Positions 48,116-60,200 of a stretch of DNA of 64,000 nt are shown one piece after another. This DNA comes from Ophioderma brevispina (Eukaryota; Echinodermata; Ophiuroidea; Amphilepidida; Ophiodermatidae): assembly GCA_023653785.1 (NCBI GenBank), contig JAMKCH010049012.1, positions 82,391-146,390 of the forward strand. The letters run 5' to 3'. Within the stretch, counting starts at the first letter, position 1. Every line of letters begins with the position of its first letter. Below the pieces are notes generated by a model that was given only the letters and a program-made list of their open reading frames with translations, had not been told where the DNA came from and ran no database searches. The translations under genes were made by a program, and so were the position numbers.

Positions 48116-51100
48116 GCCTCGGTGACACCATCACCATGTGATTGGTCATCTCCAACGCAAAGACTGGCATGGCACGCATGCTTATAACTCGATCCATTCC
48201 TGATCCAATATAGCAACTGTTAAAGATTTGTAATCAAGTTCTTACTAAGGTCTTGGGTATCTCATGGAAGGTGATTTGTTACCATTGGAACAAAATGTGT
48301 GATTTGGAGGCCAAAACCTACCTTGTAATGCAATAACATTGGGTTCCGAATTTGCCACCCTCAACTTTGTTTAAATCCAGATTTCAGGTGATGAATTTAA
48401 GCTGTGCTTTTAATTTGGGTTTGTATTGAATGTACACTGTTAACGATGCTAATATGTTTGAGGGATTTTTTTAGCTTCTTTATTTTTCAAATATGTATGT
48501 CAAAACTCAGAAATCTTAGGGGGCCTATAGGCAAAGGTAGACGAGTTCCACCCCAAACCTCACAAATATCAGTAAGTTTCCTGGGTTGATGGGATATGTA
48601 ATATTAAATCACTCTTTTCGTTCAAAGTAGTAGTTACGCATTTACGATCTTGAAGATCAATGATTTTTGAGGGTGCAAAATCGCGACGGCATGACAACAT
48701 TGCTTTTGGCCATGAAAAAACACCTTGCATCTTTCTTCTATTTGGACTAGTGCTTTTAATTCAATACAAATGATCTGAGGACAAAATTCAAAATTGGGCT
48801 TGTAACCAGATATTTTAGAACAGATTTTTTCGACCTGTCTACGTGTAGGAGATAGGCAGTGATCTCAGTTCCATATTAGAAAACATATGGGACTGAAAAC
48901 TGAGTCTAGGCAAAGGCTATATGCACGACTGTCGTGCACGAATTCTAAATTGGCTATACTACATGACAATACCACAGGCTTATCATTAAGTCATAACACC
49001 ATAGTCGTAACACCACTCAAATTGTAAATTATGCTACAGCCATGCAATAATAGGCCTACGCAGTGTAATAATCAGTACATTTGTAAGTTGTGCTTAAATT
49101 ACTCAACAGTTAGGCCCCAGGCCCACGTCCGTTGCCAATGTTTTCATCGTCACTGCTATTAAAAGTTCACATCAATCATGCTTCTGTTAAATTACCTGTG
49201 CATAACTCAAAACTCCAGAAACTTCCCCTGCAAAAGTAATCTCTATCAAACATAATACCCTTGAACATACGCGCCATGGCTACAGAGCTATGCGCTCTGT
49301 AGCCATGCGCACCGTTACACTCTAATATCAAAACAGCCCTATTATAATTATTATACACCCCAAAACCATTGCACTCCTGGATCGGAATCAACTGCAATTT
49401 GGGGAATAATCTTTTCTCAAGGATATACAGGATATAAATAAAACAGCTGTGCTGTAGTCAGATTGATTAGCAACACTAAGTATAAAACATTATGCTGATC
49501 CAGTTAGATTCTCTGATCCATATTTTTGGTAGGTATTCGTTTGCCACTCTTCTTTAAGTTCACCTAGTGCTCGCTCAAACTCCAACTTTCCATTGTACCA
49601 AATATACGTAAGAATTACAGCTGATGACACTATCATAAAAATACAGAATATCAGGGCTAAGAAGCGAGATGTCACTAACCCAATAAATTTCCACTCTTCA
49701 GCAAATGAACAATCGTGCTCGCTTTGACGAGCACCAACATCTTCAATCACAGTATTGGTACGTCTGTATCCGTAGTCAGTGGCATAGGAATAAGATTCGT
49801 TACTTTGGAAAGCATATTCACCAGACTTATTTGTGTTGCGATTGAACGATGTTTTTACCTCGTTGAACATAGCGTTCTTGAAGTCATTCTTCGTTATTTT
49901 CTCGTACAACTGTTTACCGACTGCATTTAAGCCAACAACACGAGATAGATTTTGCATCGCTAGCCATCTTAGCCATTCTGGAACCGGTTCTTGAGACCTG
50001 CTGCTTATATTTATGACAGCTACAGTAGCAACAACAGATGCGCTGACCATGATTATATTCATTTGGAAATATATATCTGAAATGTATTTTTTTAAGTAAA
50101 ATTATTATTCAATCAATCAATCAAGTTTATTTCATCTCAACATAAGAATATACATCAAAATTCAATAAAATTTAAATTGGAAATACAATATAAATATATA
50201 ATTATGTAATAGAAGCGACATTAATGGTGAATGAGATGGGACACTACTAAACGCATAGCGTGATGTTGTAGTGCCCGGTAAATAAGAGGTATGAAAATAA
50301 GACAAGCAAAATTTGACAAAGTGGTCTGTTTAAGACTTACCTTTTACGAATCACCTGATTTTTATCTAATATTGTGATTACTATGTATCTTTGGAAAATT
50401 TTAATGCCTAAGTTCGGAGGGGAAATCACACATTTAAAATTGGTATGATAGTAATAGGCCATGAGGCCACAGCGAAAAAGATGCTCGGATAAGGACTATG
50501 GTGGTGCACCCCTGGAAGTACATAATTCTTCCGAAATAATTTTCCTAAAATTATAGAAATCAGTTCTACGTGTGTTTTTCTCAACTTCTAGTATTGTACA
50601 TTCCTAGAAATGAAATAGGCCCTGAATATCATTGACTACGGAATGTAACACCTGATTCTTTTGACTCACAATTATGGGCTATTGATAAAGTAAAAAATCC
50701 GCTCATCTGTAGACGACCAAACACTTCACAGATTCCTTTTCCATCTGGGACTGCAGAGCCATTGTTGTTATTCATGCAACTGAAAAGATTGCAGGTGTTA
50801 TACCATCACCCCGATTTAGATTAAGCTATTTTGCATGACGTGGAACACAAATTATCTGTCCTCTTTCACGAATAAAGTTAGAGGTTCTATTGTGTGTTCA
50901 ATTTTTCTTTGACCATATATTTCATCCTTTATGCGAAAGGGAAACGAAGGTGAACAAAGCTCATGAGAAAAAATTGTTTGGCAAACTGTGACCTAACATC
51001 TTTGTGCAGAACCAAACTCGTAACTTGCCGCGTAACCCCATTTCTATGCAATTTATTGCTTTCATAGCAGAAATCGAAAATCATTCACCTACATGAAATG

Positions 51101-51265
51101 CAGGTGAATCGGTGCCGAACAAACTTTTAATTGAATAGAAAAGAGGTATTATATTAATATGATTAAGTTATGGGTGTTGGTTCTGCACCAATATGTTAGG
51201 TCATAGCTTGCCAATCAAAATTGCTTTCATGATGTTTGCTCATCTTCGTTTCCTTTTTGAATAAA
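48116..51265. repeat. ~3.2-kb direct duplication, right copy
   Basis: Partner of 44142-47445. Contains the open last exon of receptor copy B and a reverse-oriented relative of the long-TIR element of 29.1-30.2 kb. Confidence 0.85.
49490..50076 (-). CDS. Copy B last exon: M3, cytoplasmic loop, M4, tail
   Basis: The acceptor TTTCAG lies before 50076 and the TAA stop is at 49490-49492. The entry phase fits the previous exon exactly. M3 reads MVSASVVATVAVINISSRS, ending in the family's VLN..RS pattern. PEWLRWLAM corresponds to the conserved MPxW segment after M3. The cytoplasmic loop is short, roughly 80 residues. AEEWKFIGLVTSRFLALIF is the MA helix running into M4. After M4 a hydrophilic extracellular tail of about 35 residues continues, with an NLT glycosylation site; most nAChR subunits end soon after M4. 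The tail has an acidic/basic ELKEEW helix. Confidence 0.85.
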
Positions 51266-54200
51266 TGATGAACTATACTATCAAAGTTATTGAACTCCCA
51301 GCAGAAGTTTGAGTTTTATTTCTTCGTGAATGAGGCTGTAGCTCAATCTTAATCGGGCGGTGAAAACAATTCAAAAGCTTTTAACGTCATGGACAATAAC
51401 AATGGCTTTGCAGTCCAGAGCATCTGAAGTCCGTTGTCTTATTCATAACGGGCGGATTTACTTATCAATAGCACCATTATTTGCTGGATTCAATGGAACG
51501 TGGTGTACATCCCTTGGTCACTGATATTCAGGGGAAAAAGGAGATGACATTTAATTCATTTTCAAGATAATTTTAGACAATTTATTTTAGCAAAATTATG
51601 TACTTGTTAGGGGTGCGTCACCTTTGTAAACGCTATGAGATCTGTCCGCTAGCCTATAAACCTTTTAACATTGTTGCAGTGATGCTATTAAACGTGTTTG
51701 TGTTCCTGGGTAAAATACGTTTCAATTGCCTCGTCGGCCCAAGCGAAACTGGGGAGCTGTCATGTTATGCGCTTAGCCAGGAGCCACCTTGATGAAGTGA
51801 AATTATTGTGACGATTTCCTGATGGCGACGTAATAATAATAATAGGCAACAGCGCTTTGAGATTGTTTACGGTGATAAAGCCCTGTATAAAAACTGATTA
51901 TTATTATTTATTATTATTAATACGACATTGGTAAATGTTTCTTTTACTTTTCTATTGTACTACTTACTGATAACTGGGGAATTTTCATCAGAAGGAGGTA
52001 TAATATCAGCAACAAGGTTTTGAAAGAATGATAAAGCCAATAGGTTGGTAATTGAAAACTGCAATTTGGCTGCCAGGTCAGGTGGGAGTAAGAACACAGT
52101 TACCGCCAGAATAGACAACAAGATGAATGGAACAATCACGTAGTTAATGTAGAAAGACGGCTGCCTGTGGAATACTAATCGATATTCCAAAGCGTCAAAA
52201 GGGAATTCGCAGCAGCTGAATTTGGCTGTTACATTCTTCACGCTCACATCAACTAAATCCCAGACTCCATTATCCAGATATCTAAAGAAAAATATTAGAT
52301 GATTCATTGCTAAATGAAGGAAAGTAAAGGGAATCCTTCATCTACCCCTCGCACACAGACGCAACAGACGTACTCAGCCACCCACATCGATCCAATCATC
52401 TATCCCTAACATCCATGGAGGAAAAGGGAGATTTCCCCCTAAAACAAGGCAGCCGTCTGCTCCGTGATTTTTTTCAAAGGTGCATTTAAATGCAGTTAAG
52501 GGACACCCACCCCCCCACCCACACACGCGCGCACTCGCGCGCGTGCACATACACGCGAGCGCGCGCACACACACACGCACCCACCCACACCCAAACACAC
52601 ACACCACTGACCCCACACAACTGTGACCATTTACCGTTGTCCTGCACAATAGGGCGCTTGCACGGCAGGTCAATAGGTTATCTTGGCCAGACCTGCCTCC
52701 AGAACAACCCAAGCATGCAGAGAATACAAAGGAATCACCTGTAGAAATAGCTGAAATGTTCAGGTGAACCAGGTGCATGCATTGTATTCTTCGCATCCTT
52801 GGATGATCTGGAGGGCAAACAAAAGTCCATTCAATATAATTTACCTTCCGTGCAAGGGCCCTATACCGGGCTTTCAAGCCGATTATTTAATGTGGTGATT
52901 ATTAAAGGGGGATGGCCCGATTCAAGTCTATAAGTTTTTCATCTTGATAGAATGGCATTCACCCCAAAACCCCATCTGTAAAGTTTCGCGCCGATATTTC
53001 AACCCGTTTTCATGTGAGAGCTAAAAATGTGATTTTGCAATCCCCATAGAGTACTGTGTAAAATTAATATTGGTCGACCAAAAAGGGGCACATTTTCGCT
53101 CATAACATCCAAACCAAAACACCTTTAGCACTACGATTTCACAGGGTAAATGAGAGAAAGAAACAAATAGGAGCTTTCTTCTGATTACCAAAAATTGGAC
53201 ACTTCCGGTTAAAATCTGGGGGTCCAGGGGGGACGAGGTATTAGCAGATCGGGCCCCATGGACTGTAATGTATTGGTCTCTTATTATATAATGGTGGGCA
53301 TTTTGTTAAAACTTATGTACTCACCTATTTTGTTGTCTCTAATGAATCATCAGGAAATAAGAGTATATGTCGCCCGGAGTACACCCAAGAGCGAAATGTC
53401 ATAGGGCAAACTTGAGTGTCGAATGGAAAACATTTAGAAAAGACGTTACTGGCGGTTATTGTGAAATTTCCTTCACAAACCCAATACAACATTCCGTTGT
53501 GTCGGACTTGTACTACCGAATAAAGGTCGACGTCGAAATGGGGGCTGGTATCGGGTTTAGAAGGATCAAGTGTAATTAGAGCAATAGAAAGAGACTTATT
53601 TGTAACGTTGTTCTCATCGCATAAGCCACGCGTGCACGTCTCATTTCCTCTTCCACTGAAGGCAATACTGAACACGAAGTCAACGTTGTTGTTTTTTTAG
53701 TTATATTTTATATCCTATGTACTTCAATTTTAACATCAAACATTGTTCTAAGCTTCTATTTCTTCAGGGCGCGAGCTATAAGAGAGTACTTCCAGAGAGA
53801 CACCTGCGATTTTCATGTTGCGAACGAGGTTGAGATAATAACATATTTGAGCTGTTTTCAGATACATACATTGTGGCATACTGCTCGAAAGATAAACAAT
53901 AACAATCGCTGATTTGACCAATAATTATGAAAGGATTTCAACGTTACTCCTTTTTTGAGAACGATAGCATATTATGATCTTTAATACAGTGATTTGAAAA
54001 AGGCTTGGTGGCCAGGTTGGTTTGACGATATACCTCAACATTTGTATATGGGCTCAGACGATGGAGGCCAAGACTCTTTCATTATAGCAACTCATCAAGA
54101 CGAACCAAACATCACTTTGACTTGACAGTTGTTACTCTGCAGCTACTACGACAGGAGATGGTTCCCAAACGCAGAGGTTAGTGAGTGCGCGAGACGTTAG

Positions 54201-57200
54201 TTAGATGCGGAGGGTTGGTTTCTTAGATATTGGTTGTTTCTCTTTAAATGCTTCGTTGTAGTGATATTGACGAGGTTTCAGGTAGACAGTTCAATTCGTT
54301 CTATTGACATCAAGCCCGTGCGCAGAGTGTCACTTGGTGTGGTAACAAACAAGTGGATCTATGTCTGGTACTATCACCTATCATATTAAGGCGAATAAGT
54401 CCGCCCGTCTCTCTTATCTCCAATGGCTTCGGGTGTTTGGAGATTCTACACCCTCATCGACAGTACCCTTAGGTACAGAATCTTAGACTATGTATTTAAT
54501 ACACCATGAGGTTTGGCTATGATAACAAACGAGATTGAGTGGTCTATTTAAAAACTAGCAAACAGCGAGTCCGATAAACGTTTAGGTTTATGGTAAGCTA
54601 CATCTCAGTGTATTCAGACATGTCAGATAAACTCGTCGCAAATAGTAATGCATGATAGTCGCTACACATCCTAGTGTATGTCAATGAAACAGATCCCCTA
54701 GGATTTTTGTGCTAAAATGGATTTTCTTGCTGTTTTTCATTCAACAGGGACCAGACTGTCAGAAAATGATGGGGTTCAAATTTTCAGACTGTTGCCTCCT
54801 TCTTCAAGAGGGGAAAAAGGTTACTACAGGGGAAAATTTGAAATCGAGTCAACTTGTGTTTTAATGTACATTAACATATTTGTCTCCTTATAAGGATTAG
54901 AATTTGCATATGTTCCGGCCTTTAGTTAAAGCGATATAGCCCATAGTGGTTCAAGGTCATCCTGGGGCAAAATTTAACCAATGCTCATATTTTGTCATAG
55001 CTGTTTGAAAGTCTCATTTATTATGACAAAAGCAGAATAAAACCAAAAATATCAACGGCAACACACTTTTGACAACTAATTTGGATTATTTGTACCACTG
55101 ACTTCATCCTGTGTAAATTTTACGAAATTTCATTTCGGACAAATATGATTTTTTCTGTAATATTTAGATTAACACGTCTCTCTATGGAGAATGGCATACA
55201 AAGGGCGCTATAACATACAAATCATGACTTTTGTAGGCCTATATGGCAAGATTCCCGCAATGGATTTTTCCGATATTTGCAGAGGTAATAGCTCTTGCAT
55301 GTCCCAACTTATAACAGTTGTCAAAATTGTATCGCCATTGCGTAAAATTGCTCTAAAAATAAAAGGGATGTTTTACATGGGGTCAAACCATAGGCGTACC
55401 CAGGATTTTTTCACCGGGGGGCGCCATGATTTTAGGCTGACACCCCCCCCCCCAACAAAAAAAAAGTCGGTACAGATCGGGCAAGGCTCTCTTGCAGAAT
55501 CCAGGGGCGTCGTTCGGGGCTTCTTTCTAGGGTTTTGAAAGCACATGCGGCGTTATTTTTAATGACATTAATAATATACTTATTTGGTTCGCAAATTGTA
55601 AAAAAAAGTTAATATTAACTTTTCCAAGACAATTGCCCTGATGCAAAAGTGCCCTTATCCTTAAGACCCTACCAGATAAAATGGCGGACCCCGACCAATA
55701 TCCGTTGCCGTAGCGTAGCGGCACGAAACGTGTGCAACTCTTGTATTATTCTTTTTCCAAGATTTTTTTTTCATGCAAAGTTGATTTGGAAGTGGTTCAC
55801 AACATAAATCTTATAGGTATTGGCAACCTTCTTAAAATTAGGATAAAGGGGCATTTCCTCCTGTCCAGGCCTCTGGGAGGCTCAAAATAGTAGATTTTAT
55901 CCAAGTCGACTTTAAGAGGCTATATATTGTTTGGGTTTCATGACATTTTTTCTCGCGATTCGCAGCCTTCGCCGGTATATTTCTGAAACCAGGGCCCTGA
56001 ATTTTCATTTATCCCAGCCCGGACCAACTCTTGGCGGCCCTTTTTTTGAATGAAAGATATGGAAGTGTTAGTTCTGAGGGAGGGTGGGTGCGGGAGGGAT
56101 GTAAGCTTGCGATATTGTCTTTCCGATATTTACTCATCACAGGCTGATGGGGATAATGAACCTGTAAATGGTTTATATAGCAAATAATATTGCTTCCAGG
56201 TATGAGCAACACAACCGTAAGATCTTTAACGATGGGCAATTAAGGTTTTGTTTTGAATTAATTAGCATGTTTGTTCGTGGCGAGTTCATATCTCAACATT
56301 GATAAAGCTGTCTCCTCACCCGCGAAGCGCGGATCCTTACAGTATTCGATTTCCAAGACACATTTTCTCCCGCAAAGTGGGTATAAAACAATTTCGAAAC
56401 GCCAGTGTGCATGGAATAATGCTTAGAGGTATAAGCAACGGTATATTAAAATTAAGACGGATAAACGCAGAATTTCTTTTTGTAATGTTATATAATGGTT
56501 GGTGTGTTCTCACACAAAGTTGATAGAAACGATTTTAAATTCTAATAAAAATTATGGTTCATCATAAATAATAATAAACAGACGTATGGACGGCAATACT
56601 GCCTCGCCATGTTCTGCAAAACGCGTAAAAAGTGGGGTCGGTGTGGTCGCATTTTTTAAATAGGCCAAATAGGCAAAATTAAAAGGCTACACCAGACAAC
56701 AGTGGCGGAATTTCCTGAAAAAGTGTGGATGGCATTTATGGCAATAAGGAAAAATTTCTGAAGTGTTGCAGCTCATAGTTATATCCTAATGCTCTCGAGT
56801 CAATTAGTACGATGGCATGAATGGGTGAAAATTGGTTGGAAGGTCAAAATAAACAAAGCAATTCAAACTCATATAATATAAAAAAAAAAAAAAAAAAAAG
56901 TCGGTACAGATCGGGCAAGGCTCTCTTGCAGAATCCAGGGGCGTCGTTCGGGGCTTCTTTCTAGGGTTTTGAAAGCACATGCGGCGTTATTTTTAATGAC
57001 ATTAATAATATACTTATTTGGTTCGCAAATTGTAAAAAAAAGTTAATATTAACTTTTCCAAGACAATTGCCCTGATGCAAAAGTGCCCTTATCCTTAAGA
57101 CCCTACCAGATAAAATGGCGGACCCCGACCAATATCCGTTGCCGTAGCGTAGCGGCACGAAACGTGTGCAACTCTTGTATTATTCTTTTTCCAAGATTTT

Positions 57201-60200
57201 TTTTTCATGCAAAGTTGATTTGGAAGTGGTTCACAACATAAATCTTATAGGTATTGGCAACCTTCTTAAAATTAGGATAAAGGGGCATTTCCTCCTGTCC
57301 AGGCCTCTGGGAGGCTCAAAATAGTAGATTTTATCCAAGTCGACTTTAAGAGGCTATATATTGTTTGGGTTTCATGACATTTTTTCTCGCGATTCGCAGC
57401 CTTCGCCGGTATATTTCTGAAACCAGGGCCCTGAATTTTCATTTATCCCAGCCCGGACCAACTCTTGGCGGCCCTTTTTTTGAATGAAAGATATGGAAGT
57501 GTTAGTTCTGAGGGAGGGTGGGTGCGGGAGGGATGTACGAGGGAGGGTGGGTGCGGGAGGGATGTAAGCTTGCGATATTGTCTTTCCGATATTTACTCAT
57601 CACAGGCTGATGGGGATAATGAACCTGTAAATGGTTTATATAGCAAATAATATTGCTTCCAGGTATGAGCAACACAACCGTAAGATCTTTAACGATGGGC
57701 AATTAAGGTTTTGTTTTGAATTAATTAGCATGTTTGTTCGTGGCGAGTTCATATCTCAACATTGATAAAGCTGTCTCCTCACCCGCGAAGCGCGGATCCT
57801 TACAGTATTCGATTTCCAAGACACATTTTCTCCCGCAAAGTGGGTATAAAACAATTTCGAAACGCCAGTGTGCATGGAATAATGCTTAGAGGTATAAGCA
57901 ACGGTATATTAAAATTAAGACGGATAAACGCAGAATTTCTTTTTGTAATGTTATATAATGGTTGGTGTGTTCTCACACAAAGTTGATAGAAACGATTTTA
58001 AATTCTAATAAAAATTATGGTTCATCATAAATAATAATAAACAGACGTATGGACGGCAATACTGCCTCGCCATGTTCTGCAAAACGCGTAAAAAGTGGGG
58101 CTGCAACCCCCATAAAATCCGTATATAGCAAATTGTGCAAAAGCACTTTGAATCAACTTCAGTACTTTTAAATAAATTGTTGAAACACAATAAGTATGCT
58201 GCATGACAAAAGTCGGTAGGGAGGTCGGTGTGGTCGCATTTTTTAAATAGGCCAAATAGGCAAAATTAAAAGGCTACACCAGACAACAGTGGCGGAATTT
58301 CCTGAAAAAGTGTGGATGGCATTTATGGCAATAAGGAAAAATTTCTGAGTGTTGCAGCTCATAGTTATATCCTAATGCTCTCGAGTCAATTAGTAGGATG
58401 GCATGAAATGGGTGAAAATTTGGGTTTGAAGGGTCAAAATAAACAAGCAATTCAAACTCATAATAATTGTGCGCGGAAATTACGTTTTTTTAGTAATAAC
58501 ACAAGGAAAAAAAAACGTAAAGTTTACGAATTCAAGGCCGGATAACATGGAACATTCACCTTGTCAAAAATCCTGCGGATTTCCGTCTAAATGGCAAACG
58601 ACAACAACAAAATGTTCAAATTCAGAAGGCCACTCCCACAATCAAATACTAGTGAATGAAGACAAATAAATTAAAATTTGAACTAAACAATTATATCTAA
58701 TCACAAAGGGTATTGTATATCCTCAATCAAAGGTATAGACCTCGGTCGGAATAAGGTTTATAGCTGGCGCGGAGCCGGAAAAAATACTAAGTTGCACCTG
58801 ACCAGTCCTCCTATTTTTCTTCAACAAGGGGCCAGGGTCGAACGCTCCCTTGATCCACCATTATGGGGTGCAACACAACAGCTTATAAAACTAAACGTAT
58901 ATGTGAAAGAGATGTTCAGGTTGTCCCAAATCCCTGAGGTTTAATGACATTTACACGCCTTTATTTCAGAGCGGCATAAAGGGAATACACTTTAATCGAA
59001 CGTTTTTTTTTCCTTTTTTTCTTTTTTTTCCCTTTTTCCTGGATCCTGATTTTTTTCATTACTTTTTATCGGGGGGCGCGCGCCCCCACGCGCCCCCTGG
59101 GTACTCGCTTGCAAACTGCTGTATAATTGTTTGAAACAGGTAATAAGCTGTTTGTATTGTCTGATAGAATCCAAAATGTATTATTTTTAAGTGTGTGCCA
59201 TTTGGTTGGCTCATACCCCTAGCAAAACGTAGCAAGGGTCTACATGCCTATGGGGGTCAACAAACTTTCCCTGGATGTTGTAATGGTGATATCACCAAAT
59301 CAATTAAAATGCATTTTCTGTTTCATAAGAACCAAGGAACATTTTCACACCACTGTACACACGGAGGATCTACCCCATGGTTACCTTTAACTAAAGGTTG
59401 GAACCTAGGCAATATATACAATCAACATGTTTCAAAATTTCATTAAAATTCACAAATGTATGTGCGTCAAAAAGCATTTCATTAATGTTTGCTGATAGAC
59501 AAACGGATAAATAACACAGCTGAATAGATTACGTTCGCTGATTTAATCAACTCAAGACCCCAAGTTTTACAGTTTACGTTGTTTCTATACACAGGTAAAT
59601 AAATTCACCTTTCTTCGAGAGCAATGTCCGGTGTCCAAATTGTCGAAGCTGACAGAAATATCGAGTCAGTCCCTTCAAGTCGGATACGTTCCACGTAAGG
59701 AATTCATCTCTCCAAACCTACAATGAAGTAGTTTTTATCACAAGATGGGTTAACCGCCTATGGACAGATTGTGTGTGGGTTTATAGAATGGATATTGTTA
59801 CAACGTCGCGTGGACGCCAAGGTCAAAAATACACTTTAAACACAAACAAATGAGCCTTGTGCACAAATGATCTGAATTGTATGTAATATACAGATTTAAT
59901 ATGATTTGAATCAAATTGATTGGTTCAAGAATTTGGTATGTCCAAAACACAATTGCAATCGCAATAATGATACGATTTTACAGTCTTACAGTTCACTCAA
60001 TGTGACGACTCGTGTCCAGAATTAAGAGATTTTGGGGTTGTTCAGTTCAACGATGATACGTCCTCAAAGTGAAGGCTCCAAAATGACATCATCCAAAGTT
60101 ATATAAATCCACGGGAACTATTAGTCCCTGGGAATCTTCTCAGTCCTGAAGGATAACTTTGTCCAGCAGTCCAGCAGTTCAAGACAGACGACACTAATAT

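Noticed and set aside
52374..52877. 167-codon frame rich in Cys, Val and Arg
   Set aside because: Produced by the CA/CG tract and flanks; no family motif and opposite to conserved exon structure.
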